Positions 1-5,477 of a stretch of DNA of 6,605 bases are shown here, one piece after another. The stretch comes from Prevotella sp. CAG:1185 (GTDB taxonomy: Bacteria > Bacteroidota > Bacteroidia > Bacteroidales > Bacteroidaceae). Position numbers and translations under genes: made by a program. The stretch covers positions 16,253 through 22,857 of the forward strand of contig HF992586.1 of the NCBI GenBank assembly GCA_000436695.1. Direction: 5' to 3'. The notes under the pieces were generated by a model. That model was not told the origin of the DNA. It saw only the letters and a list, made by a program, of their open reading frames with translations, and did not search any database. The number at the start of each line of letters is the position of its first letter. Position 1 is the stretch's first letter.

Positions 1-1293
1 GGCTGCTCCAGCCGTAACAACAACAGCCGCAACAGTCAAAGCGCCAATGACTCCATACCCAATTTTTTTATCTAATTTATGTCCCACGTTAGAAAGATCA
101 ACACCTGATGAAAATCCATTAAACGCATTTTCTGTCATATTAACAGTTTCCAAAACACCCATAGGTACTTCTTCCATTCCGTTCTGACGCATACGAGCTA
201 AAGACAAAATATCAGACATGACATCCTTTTGAAAATTCTGCATCAACATTACAGCAGTACTATTAACAACAGAATTAACGGCATCACTACAATCCCGCCC
301 ATGAGTCTTGATTATATCATCAACTTGAGAAAATATAGTTTTTGAAAATTGTGACAAAGCATGCTTAACTCTATCTTCAACCCTATCTTCTGCTTCAGAT
401 ATCAAAGAATCTATATTATGATTGATTTTTTTTAATTTTTTCTCTTCTTCTTGAATTGCTGCATCTATGTCACTCGTTGAATTTCCTTGTTTAAGAAGAT
501 CGCTTACAACTAAAGACATTTCTTTTGCAACATTTTTAATACGCTCATTTATTGACTTCTCAACAATAGCATTTTTATTATTTTGTATATTATTTATAAG
601 TTCGTCAAACTGAGACATCTGTCCTGTAACAACTGATACAGAAACAATTCTTTCAAAAGTAAAATCTATATTTTTCTTTATATATGATATTGCATTTTCA
701 ACTTCATTCTGCGTTTTAGTATCACATTTTGTTACAATTAAATATATAGGTTTATTTGCTAATTTAGAAGAACCTATAAAATCCATCAAAGAACGCGTAA
801 TTTGCTGATTTATGTCCGTCAGAAGTAATATGGCATCCGCATTGGGCAGGTAAGAAGAAAGTGCTATGCGGTGAGCAGGATCATTTGAAGATAATCCCGG
901 AGTATCAACAAGTATTGTAGAAGCACCTATTTTTGTTGAAGTATCATAGACTTTTACCACATCAACTTGTTTTAAGTCTTCATTCTTAATACCTATTACA
1001 TCTTTTACCGAATCTATATATCCATCCTCTTTATGGATTTCAGCGTAACATTCATCCGCTCCAAAATGAATTTCAAATATAGAAGCCGTTGTTGCACGAG
1101 ATGCTGTTTCCAAATTAGGATTGTCTAAAAGAGAATTTATTAATGTCGTTTTACCTGACGAAAACTCTCCAACCAATGGAAGGATTAAATCTTTATCTGG
1201 AGAACTAAGTCTTTCTGCATAAAACTTTAACTCTTGCACTTTATCATGAAGATTTAAATCTTCAGCAATTTGTATTAATTTTTGTATATCCAT
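1..1293 (-). CDS. Dynamin-like GTPase, 3' end cut off by window edge
   Basis: This open frame starts at ATG 1293 and runs through the left edge with no stop, so 431 residues are visible and the C-terminus is missing. The G domain is complete in its motifs. The P-loop GEFSSGKT is at residues 42-49, a threonine pair suited to G2 at 68-69, DTPG (G3) at 130-133 and TKCD (G4) at 188-191. Residues about 245-330 are rich in charged and helical residues and probably form the stalk. Residues about 411-431 are a glycine/alanine/valine-rich hydrophobic stretch, like the membrane-inserting segment of bacterial dynamins. Known relatives remodel or bind membranes on GTP hydrolysis. The P-loop context resembles LeoA/HP0731-type proteins as I remember them, which is a family-level inference. 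The start lies 26 bp after the zinc-ribbon gene, so the two are probably co-transcribed. No Shine-Dalgarno is visible. The DNA is much more AT-rich than trxB or the plus-strand genes. Confidence 0.88.
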   Translation of the reverse strand, partial: MDIQKLIQIAEDLNLHDKVQELKFYAERLSSPDKDLILPLVGEFSSGKTTLINSLLDNPNLETASRATTASIFEIHFGADECYAEIHKEDGYIDSVKDVIGIKNEDLKQVDVVKVYDTSTKIGASTILVDTPGLSSNDPAHRIALSSYLPNADAILLLTDINQQITRSLMDFIGSSKLANKPIYLIVTKCDTKTQNEVENAISYIKKNIDFTFERIVSVSVVTGQMSQFDELINNIQNNKNAIVEKSINERIKNVAKEMSLVVSDLLKQGNSTSDIDAAIQEEEKKLKKINHNIDSLISEAEDRVEDRVKHALSQFSKTIFSQVDDIIKTHGRDCSDAVNSVVNSTAVMLMQNFQKDVMSDILSLARMRQNGMEEVPMGVLETVNMTENAFNGFSSGVDLSNVGHKLDKKIGYGVIGALTVAAVVVTAGAA

Positions 1294-1319
1294 ATTTTAA
1301 ATCATTAATATATTGACAC

Positions 1320-1538
1320 TTACTTATTCTCATATCTCTCCCAAATACTCTTATAAAGCTTAAGATAAGACTGCTTAATTATGGGCCAAGATAAATAATG
1401 CTTTGGCAAAGTCCTGATACTTTGGCATTTTGGACATCGCAGTGGCATTGAAAATATGGTTGCAGCATATTCTATATCCGGACCGATGAAGTTATTACCA
1501 CACTCGGTGCAATGAAATTTTATAAATCCTCTTAACAT
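1320..1538 (-). CDS. Small zinc-ribbon protein, function unknown
   Basis: A 72-residue protein with two CxxC knuckles, C10-T-E-C13 and C35-P-K-C38, separated by 21 residues. This is the usual layout of a four-cysteine zinc ribbon. The second half (about residues 45-72) has no cysteines and is basic and aromatic, with Trp, Tyr and Lys, and is probably helical. There is no signal peptide or membrane segment, so a cytoplasmic location is expected. I do not recognise a named family. It is the first gene behind the promoter at 1577-1607, and the dynamin-like GTPase follows after 26 bp, which suggests a partner or regulator of the GTPase. A nucleic-acid-binding or protein-docking role would fit a zinc ribbon but is not shown. 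It shares the low GC of the GTPase gene. The paired CxxC motifs and the promoter support it as a real gene despite its size. Confidence 0.72.
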   Translation of the reverse strand: MLRGFIKFHCTECGNNFIGPDIEYAATIFSMPLRCPKCQSIRTLPKHYLSWPIIKQSYLKLYKSIWERYENK

Positions 1539-1576
1539 AATCTTTATTTTTTACGTTATACATTAATTTTCAATTC

Positions 1577-1607
1577 CAAAGATACGCCTATGATATGCCA
1601 TACTAAA
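1577..1607 (-). promoter_or_regulatory. Bacteroidetes-type promoter for zinc-ribbon/dynamin pair
   Basis: On the minus strand TTTA (1607-1604), a 19-bp spacer and TATCTTTG (1584-1577) match the Bacteroidetes housekeeping consensus TTTG-N19-21-TAnnTTTG with one mismatch in the -33 box. Transcription would start near 1570, about 30 bases before the ATG at 1538. This is the best promoter match in the window, and it separates this pair transcriptionally from the zinc-finger gene upstream. No clear terminator lies between that gene and this promoter, so some read-through is possible. Confidence 0.6.
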
Positions 1608-1664
1608 GCATAAGGTCAATAACTTGAACGGAAATTCCAGTAAAACTAAAGAGCCATGTTATTT

Positions 1665-2018
1665 TCACAGCGCCGGAGAGTGGTTGCCCTTATTCGGACC
1701 TTTTGGATGATTTACGCACGGTGCTGCTGTCATCAGCATTATCGACGGGAACTTCCGACCGCAATATTTGCAGGTGTATTCGCTCTTCTCCGTGCCTTCA
1801 TACAGTTTGTGGCGACCTTTGTTCGGACCGTCGGGATGGCGGACACATGAGGCTGAAGTCAGCAAGCGCACTGACGGAAAGCGATGACCACAATACTCAC
1901 AATAATAATATTTCTGCTGCATTTTTCCTCCTTTTTTCTGTTGAATGCCTGATGACAACATAATTAATGCCAGAAGGCAAGTAATTGTTATAGATATAGT
2001 CTGTATTTTGTTTTTCAT
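1665..2018 (-). CDS. Tandem zinc-finger-like protein (two CxxC...CxxH units)
   Basis: This 117-residue protein carries two copies of a unit with pattern C-x2-C-x14-C-x2-H-x8-H. The ligands are C40, C43, C58, H61, H70 and C83, C86, C101, H104, H113, and every spacing is identical, giving an exact 43-residue period. Each unit also keeps a CGxxFPS segment, a T-x3-C turn and HPxGPNKGxH. I recall similar small hypothetical proteins from gut Bacteroidetes and Firmicutes but know no function. Metal binding is inferred from the ligand pattern. The start is uncertain. M1 (2018) gives a lysine-bearing, hydrophobic N-terminus (about residues 5-24) resembling a signal peptide without a lipobox cysteine, and M1 lies about 30 bases after the predicted transcription start. 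M33 (ATG at 1922) gives an 85-residue cytosolic protein and has AGGAGG four bases upstream, unusual here. The two DNA copies are well diverged, so the duplication is old. Confidence 0.75.
   Translation of the reverse strand: MKNKIQTISITITCLLALIMLSSGIQQKKGGKMQQKYYYCEYCGHRFPSVRLLTSASCVRHPDGPNKGRHKLYEGTEKSEYTCKYCGRKFPSIMLMTAAPCVNHPKGPNKGNHSPAL
1923..1932 (-). promoter_or_regulatory. Strong Shine-Dalgarno before internal ATG of zinc-finger gene
   Basis: On the minus strand AGGAGG (1932-1927) sits four bases before the in-frame ATG at 1922-1920. No other gene start here has such a site. It supports initiation at residue 33 of the longer reading. Bacteroidetes rarely rely on Shine-Dalgarno pairing, so it could also be a chance result of the Lys-Lys-Gly-Gly-Lys codons. 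Confidence 0.4.
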
Positions 2019-2054
2019 TTTTATTCAATTTTGTGTTCTTCTATATTGTTTTAA

Positions 2055-2086
2055 CAAAATTAGGTCATTTGAACATTCAAATCAAG
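2055..2086 (-). promoter_or_regulatory. Candidate promoter of zinc-finger gene
   Basis: On the minus strand CTTG (2086-2083), a 20-bp spacer and TAATTTTG (2062-2055) fit TTTG-N19-21-TAnnTTTG with one mismatch. Transcription would start near 2048, about 30 bases before the ATG at 2018 and about 126 before the alternative ATG at 1922. The spacer contains a perfect palindrome (2067-2082). Confidence 0.45.
2067..2082. promoter_or_regulatory. 16-bp palindrome, operator-like
   Basis: ATTTGAA (2067-2073) and TTCAAAT (2076-2082) form a perfect 7-bp inverted repeat around a 2-bp centre. It lies wholly between the proposed -33 and -7 boxes of the zinc-finger gene, where a bound repressor would block RNA polymerase. 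The loop is too short and the arms too AT-rich for a useful RNA hairpin, so a dimeric DNA-binding protein site is the better reading. The regulator is unknown. Confidence 0.35.
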
Positions 2087-2106
2087 TTCACAATGGTTCA
2101 CTTCAC
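2086..2106. repeat. GTTCAC short direct repeats, 10-bp period
   Basis: GTTCAC occurs at 2086-2091 and 2096-2101, one helical turn apart, followed at once by TTCAC (2102-2106). The cluster sits directly upstream of the proposed -33 box of the zinc-finger gene, where an activator could bind. The units are short and may be chance. Confidence 0.25.
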
Positions 2107-2324
2107 AAATATTAACTATAGGCACACCATTTGATTTTATTTTCCATATGTAAACTGCTACAATATTGCGATTTATTGTCATATTAGCCATTCTGACTTC
2201 ACCTTATATCTAAAACCTTACAAACATATCCGACTACATTAGCTGGTAAAAGCCAGCATAGAACAAGAAAATTAATAAATAGGAAAAAACATACAAGCGG
2301 CAAAGAAATGACAAACATGTATAG

Positions 2325-2375
2325 GAAAAATAAAAAGCATGAACGCAAAATAAGATTCATTTACGTTCATGCTTT
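2325..2375 (-). terminator. Rho-independent terminator, distal of two below trxB
   Basis: A perfect 12-bp inverted repeat, AAAGCATGAACG (2334-2345) with CGTTCATGCTTT (2364-2375), extends by three more pairs past one mismatch and leaves a loop of about 10 bases. Read on the minus strand, the hairpin is followed by a T-rich run (TTTTTATTTTT, 2336-2326). The plus strand has no such run, which gives the direction. It lies about 120 bp past the trxB stop and would insulate the zinc-finger gene. Confidence 0.65.
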
Positions 2376-2401
2376 GTAAATATAACTTTAGGATAAGCAC
2401 T

Positions 2402-2431
2402 AAAAATTCTGCCTGACAAATGCTGTCAGGC
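2402..2431 (-). terminator. Rho-independent terminator, proximal to trxB
   Basis: GCCTGACA (2411-2418) pairs perfectly with TGTCAGGC (2424-2431) around a 5-base loop. On the minus strand the 8-bp GC-containing stem is followed by AGAATTTTTA, a T-tract offset by four bases. It lies 67 bp beyond the trxB stop codon, the usual place for the end of the gpx-trxB or trxB transcript. Confidence 0.65.
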
Positions 2432-2497
2432 TAAAAGTCTTTGTGTACTATATACTTATCCCAAGGATTTCTCAACATCCAACTAAAGAACTGTCAA

Positions 2498-3448
2498 TCA
2501 GTGAGCAGGATGCTCCTGAAGATAATTCTTGGCTTCAATAGCAGCACGACAACCGCTTGCAGCAGCTGTGATAGCCTGACGATAATGAGGATCGGCAACA
2601 TCGCCTGCAGCAAACACACCCGGCACTTTAGTGCAAGGAGTATTTCCGATAGTCTTGATATATCCAATCTCGTCGAGGTCGAGCCACTCTTTGAAGACAT
2701 CGCTGTTTGGCTTATGACCTATTGCGAGGAAGAAACCGTCGATAGGCAAATCATATTTCTCCTCGTCAGGTTCACCCTTACGCTTAACAAGATGAGCACC
2801 CTCAACACCATTCTCGCCATAAAGTCCGAGAGTGTTGTGCTCAAACAATATCTCGATGTTCTCAGTTTCCTTAACACGACGCTGCATAACCTCAGAAGCG
2901 CGCAAGAACGGCTTACGTACAATCATGTAAACCTTCTTAGCAAGACTTGAAAGATAAAGAGCCTCTTCGCATGCTGTATCGCCACCACCTACAACGGCAA
3001 CAACCTTCTTGCGATAGAAGAATCCGTCGCATGTAGCACATGCCGAAACGCCTTCACCCTTATATTTCTCCTCGTCAGCCAGTCCGAGATATTTAGCCGA
3101 AGCACCTGTTGCAATGATAACAGTGTCGGCAGCAATAACATGTCCGTCGTCTGTCGTCAGCTTATAAGGAGCCTCACTCAAGTCAGCCTTAACGATAACT
3201 CCGTCGCGCAGGTCTGTGCCAAAGCGCTCAGCCTGCTGTCTCATGTCCATCATCATCTGATTGCCGTCAACGCCCTCAGGATAACCTGGGAAGTTTTCAA
3301 CTGTTGTGGTCTGTGTCAGCTGTCCGCCGACCTGCAGTCCGCAATACTGTACCGGGTTCAAGTTAGCACGTGCCGCATATATAGCAGCCGTATATCCAGC
3401 CGGACCGCTGCCAATGATAAGGCAGTTCACTCTTTCTGAGTTTTCCAT
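2498..3448 (-). CDS. trxB: Thioredoxin-disulfide reductase
   Basis: TrxB is a cytoplasmic FAD enzyme that passes electrons from NADPH to thioredoxin. The protein has 316 residues, normal for the low-molecular-weight bacterial type. GSGPAG at 13-18 is the FAD-binding dinucleotide fold. The redox-active CATC is C137-A-T-C140, followed by DG. GGGDTA at 154-159 begins the NADPH-binding domain, and VRKPFLRAS at about 177-185 supplies the basic residues that usually contact the NADPH 2'-phosphate. AGDV at 281-284 is the second FAD motif. All expected motifs are intact. No Shine-Dalgarno precedes the ATG at 3448. It lies 128 bp downstream of gpx on the same strand. I see no good TAnnTTTG promoter in that gap, so co-transcription from gpx is plausible. 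Reduced thioredoxin is the expected electron source for the Cys-type peroxidase next door. Two terminator-like hairpins follow the gene. Confidence 0.97.
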   Translation of the reverse strand: MENSERVNCLIIGSGPAGYTAAIYAARANLNPVQYCGLQVGGQLTQTTTVENFPGYPEGVDGNQMMMDMRQQAERFGTDLRDGVIVKADLSEAPYKLTTDDGHVIAADTVIIATGASAKYLGLADEEKYKGEGVSACATCDGFFYRKKVVAVVGGGDTACEEALYLSSLAKKVYMIVRKPFLRASEVMQRRVKETENIEILFEHNTLGLYGENGVEGAHLVKRKGEPDEEKYDLPIDGFFLAIGHKPNSDVFKEWLDLDEIGYIKTIGNTPCTKVPGVFAAGDVADPHYRQAITAAASGCRAAIEAKNYLQEHPAH

Positions 3449-3576
3449 ATTATTTTATCTATATTTTTAAAGAAAAAGAAAAGCCAACAATACACCACAA
3501 TGCCCCCAAAGGTCGCACCGCGCTATATCATTGGCTCTTCATTTCATTTTATATTCTGTTATCTTATACTCGTAAT

Positions 3577-4128
3577 TTATTTCAACAGTTCCTCAATCTG
3601 TTTCTCGATGTTCTCAATCTTCTCTGTAGGCTCGAAACGTGCTACAACGAGACCGTTCTTTGCAACCAGGAATTTAGTAAAGTTCCATTTGATGTCCGGT
3701 TTGCTCTTATAGTCAGGATCTGCTTTTGACAACATATCCTCCAAGATTGGAGCGATAGGATGACTCATATCCCATCCTGCGAAGCCTTTCTGGCTTGTAA
3801 GATATTTATACAGAGGATCTGCGTCGTCACCATTTACCTTCAGTTTCTTAAAACGGGGGAACTCTGTGCCATAGTTGAGCTTGCAGAACTCGTGTATCGA
3901 CTCATCTGTGCCAGGAGCCTGCTGTCCGAACTGGTTGCAAGGGAAATCCAGAATCTCAAATCCTTTGCTGTGATATTTTTCATAAAGTTTCTCCAACTCT
4001 TCATACTGCGGTGTAAATCCGCACTTTGTTGCTGTGTTTACAATCAGCAAAACCTCGTTGGCATACTCCTTTAACGATACGTCTTTTCCTTTTCTGTCTT
4101 TGACAGTGAAATCATAAACTGTTTTCAT
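3577..4128 (-). CDS. gpx: Glutathione peroxidase family, Cys-type thiol peroxidase
   Basis: A 183-residue protein of the glutathione peroxidase family, which reduces hydrogen peroxide and organic hydroperoxides. The peroxidatic residue is C36 in NTATKCGFTP, encoded by TGC and not by a selenocysteine UGA. The rest of the catalytic tetrad is Q70 (in FGQQAPG) with W148 and N149 (in WNFTKFLV). C64 in FPCNQFG and C82 in EFCKLNYG fall at the same positions as in yeast Gpx3, where C36 and C82 form the catalytic disulfide reduced by thioredoxin. This member is therefore probably thioredoxin-dependent rather than glutathione-dependent, which fits trxB as its downstream neighbour. Compared with short bacterial members it has an insertion of about 25 residues (roughly 116-145) before the WNF motif, a variant I recall in Bacteroidetes and Clostridia. 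No signal peptide is present, so it is cytoplasmic. Confidence 0.95.
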   Translation of the reverse strand: MKTVYDFTVKDRKGKDVSLKEYANEVLLIVNTATKCGFTPQYEELEKLYEKYHSKGFEILDFPCNQFGQQAPGTDESIHEFCKLNYGTEFPRFKKLKVNGDDADPLYKYLTSQKGFAGWDMSHPIAPILEDMLSKADPDYKSKPDIKWNFTKFLVAKNGLVVARFEPTEKIENIEKQIEELLK

Positions 4129-4204
4129 CTTTTGTCTTAAATCTGTTTATATATAATATCTATTTACAAACTTCGTGCCAAACGCCGCTGTCAAAATTTC
4201 CATT

Positions 4205-4255
4205 AAAACTTTTGTCATGGCGTAATTTACATCTGCAAACTTACACAAAAGTTTT
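4205..4255. repeat. Inverted repeat pair around gpx promoter, operator-like
   Basis: AAAACTTTTG (4205-4214) and CAAAAGTTTT (4246-4255) are exact reverse complements with centres 41 bp apart, about four helical turns. Each arm is itself nearly palindromic: CAAAAGTTTTG at 4246-4256 is a perfect 5+1+5 palindrome. One arm lies in the spacer of the proposed gpx promoter and the other just downstream of the predicted start, an arrangement suited to a regulator binding two sites. There is no U-tract, so it is not a terminator. Confidence 0.3.
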
Positions 4256-4266
4256 GAATATACACA
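4236..4266 (-). promoter_or_regulatory. Candidate gpx promoter
   Basis: On the minus strand TGTG (4266-4263), a 19-bp spacer and TAAGTTTG (4243-4236) match TTTG-N19-21-TAnnTTTG with one mismatch. Transcription would start near 4230, leaving a leader of about 100 bases before the gpx ATG at 4128. Confidence 0.4.
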
Positions 4267-4418
4267 TTCTTTGATGAAGTTTTTTGAAATATTTATTTAA
4301 ATATTCCCACTTTAAATATGGTAAGGACTGTTTTATAAAATCAAAAAAATTTTACATGGAACTATATCGACGGCAAAAAAATTAACAGACAAACAATTCT
4401 TATTATACAGATTTTCCG

Positions 4419-4426
4419 TATTTTTG
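4419..4426 (+). promoter_or_regulatory. Candidate -7 element for the GNAT-DUF1810-ADH genes
   Basis: TATTTTTG exactly matches the Bacteroidetes -7 consensus TAnnTTTG and lies 20 bp before the ATG at 4447. The predicted start near 4432 gives a short leader of about 15 bases. No good TTTG-like -33 box is found 19-21 bp upstream (best is ATTC at 4396-4399), so in this AT-rich DNA the match could be chance. Confidence 0.35.
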
Positions 4427-4446
4427 TATGTCATAAAAGTTATTAT

Positions 4447-5013
4447 ATGTGCCAAAATTCTTACAAGAATATCAACCAAGCCAATGCCGCAAACAGCAAC
4501 GGACTGCAGATAAGACTATGCCACAAAGACGAATTCGAGAGTCTGTGGCCACAGATAAGCGATATATTCGACAAAGCCCGGCAATATATGCGGCGCAACG
4601 GCAACAATGTGCAATGGACTAACGGCTATCCGCAGAAACAGACCATAGCAAATGATGTTGCCGACGGATGCTTTTATCTGATACTCTTAAACAGTCGCAT
4701 TGTGGCATGCTTCTGCATGAGACCGTCACCCGAACCTACCTATGCAAGGATATACGACGGACAATGGCCCGATGACGAGCCTTACAACGTGATTCACCGC
4801 CTAGCCTCTGACGGCACTGTAGGCGGCATAGCCCGACTCGCAATAAGGTTTGCCCTAGACAAAGGCAACCTGAGGGTTGACACCCATGAGCTAAACTCCA
4901 CGATGATTAATATCATGGAAAAGGAGGGATTCGCAAGATGCGGCACAATATATGTAACAGACGGCACACCGCGCATAGCATTCCAAAAGCAAGGAACAAG
5001 ACATACGAACTAA
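4447..5013 (+). CDS. GNAT-family N-acetyltransferase, substrate unknown
   Basis: A 188-residue protein of the GNAT fold, which moves an acetyl group from acetyl-CoA to an amine. The diagnostic part is residues about 115-165. A beta strand (VIHRLAS) leads into the acetyl-CoA pyrophosphate loop GTVGGIA (123-129) and helix LAIRFALDKG. Next come LRVDTHELN (142-150) and STMINIMEKEGF (151-162), typical of motif B, and a final strand CGTIYV. The usual Q/R-x-x-G-x-G/A motif is reduced to T-x-x-G-x-A. The first 25 residues are rich in Asn and Ala and poorly GNAT-like, but no other Met occurs before residue 48, so ATG 4447 is kept. No Shine-Dalgarno is visible. The DUF1810 gene follows after 14 bp. The substrate (protein, antibiotic or metabolite) cannot be told from sequence. 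Confidence 0.88.
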   Translation: MCQNSYKNINQANAANSNGLQIRLCHKDEFESLWPQISDIFDKARQYMRRNGNNVQWTNGYPQKQTIANDVADGCFYLILLNSRIVACFCMRPSPEPTYARIYDGQWPDDEPYNVIHRLASDGTVGGIARLAIRFALDKGNLRVDTHELNSTMINIMEKEGFARCGTIYVTDGTPRIAFQKQGTRHTN

Positions 5014-5027
5014 ATAAACATAATGCC

Positions 5028-5429
5028 ATGAACGAAAATGAATATAATCTGCAAAGATTTATCGATGCCCAGGAAACCGAATATGCCACAGCCCTGGACG
5101 AGATACGCAACGGAGGCAAACGTAGCCACTGGATATGGTACATATTTCCTCAGCAGAAGGGACTTGGGCACAGCTACAACTCTGAATATTACGGACTTGA
5201 CGGCGCTGACGAGGCACGAGCCTATCTAGCACATCCACTGCTCGGAGCTCGACTTCGTGAAATATCAGCAGCATTGCTCGAACATAAAGACCGCACCACC
5301 ATACGAAGACTCATGGGCTCACAAATTGACGTGCTGAAGCTGCACACATGCATGAAGCTGTTTGACAGCATATCGCCTGATGACATATTCGCAAAGGTGC
5401 TCGACACCTTCTTCAGCAAAGATGAATAA
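5028..5429 (+). CDS. DUF1810 family protein
   Basis: A 133-residue protein that matches the DUF1810 family along its whole length, close to the usual size of about 140. Recognisable landmarks are RFIDAQ (10-15), the basic KRSHWIWYIFPQQKGLGHS segment (31-49), EARAYLAHPLLGARL (62-76) and DVLKLHTCMKLFD (101-113). The start was set at ATG 5028, where family similarity begins (NEYNLQRF). The frame is open back to an ATG at 4938, but that would overlap the end of the GNAT gene and add an Arg/His/Lys-rich tail unlike the family. No biochemical function is established to my knowledge; older annotations call such proteins calpastatin, which is not a functional assignment for bacteria. No signal peptide or membrane segment is present. 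It sits 14 bp after the GNAT gene and 48 bp before the dehydrogenase, so it is probably in their transcript. Confidence 0.9.
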   Translation: MNENEYNLQRFIDAQETEYATALDEIRNGGKRSHWIWYIFPQQKGLGHSYNSEYYGLDGADEARAYLAHPLLGARLREISAALLEHKDRTTIRRLMGSQIDVLKLHTCMKLFDSISPDDIFAKVLDTFFSKDE

Positions 5430-5477
5430 AATGGCGGATTGAAATTAAACAGATATTAACCATAAACCTAAAAAACG

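Larger units (their letters stand above)
2019..2497. other. 479-bp non-coding stretch between zinc-finger gene and trxB
   Basis: No convincing gene or structured RNA is seen on either strand, and stops are frequent in all frames. The left part (2055-2106) holds the promoter-like elements, a perfect palindrome and short GTTCAC direct repeats ahead of the zinc-finger gene. The right part (2325-2431) holds two terminator-like hairpins for transcripts coming from trxB. The middle (about 2107-2324) is AT-rich. It has only a weak 5-bp hairpin (GCTGG at 2242-2246 with CCAGC at 2253-2257) without a U-tract. Confidence 0.6.
4129..4446. other. 318-bp divergent intergenic region between gpx and the GNAT gene
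   Basis: This AT-rich stretch separates divergently transcribed genes and should hold promoters for both sides. A minus-strand candidate for gpx is at 4236-4266 and a plus-strand candidate for the GNAT gene at 4419-4426. A 10-bp inverted repeat pair (4205-4214 and 4246-4255) surrounds the gpx -7 box. No RNA gene or small protein gene is convincing. Confidence 0.6.

Noticed and set aside
1656..1963. Plus-strand open frames opposite the zinc-finger gene
   Set aside because: They are antisense to a protein with an exact internal repeat and give low-complexity, Cys/Arg-rich translations with no family features.
2221..2228. CAAACATA, a minus-strand TATGTTTG -7 match
   Set aside because: No gene lies a sensible distance downstream and the match is expected by chance in AT-rich DNA.
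2242..2257. GCTGG/CCAGC hairpin in the intergenic stretch
   Set aside because: Only five base pairs and no T-run on either side, so it is not supportable as a terminator.
2441..3439. Plus-strand and alternative minus-strand frames over trxB
   Set aside because: They are shadows of trxB, which has every expected motif; their translations resemble no protein family.
3482..3536. AGCCAA/TTGGCT inverted repeat in the gpx-trxB gap
   Set aside because: Six-base arms with a 43-base separation and mismatched interior; too weak to call a terminator or attenuator.
4021..4023. Possible selenocysteine in the glutathione peroxidase
   Set aside because: The catalytic codon in NTATKCGF is TGC, so the protein is an ordinary Cys-type enzyme.
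4938..5027. Longer N-terminus for the DUF1810 protein from ATG 4938
   Set aside because: It overlaps the end of the GNAT gene and adds a basic tail outside the family; similarity begins at ATG 5028.
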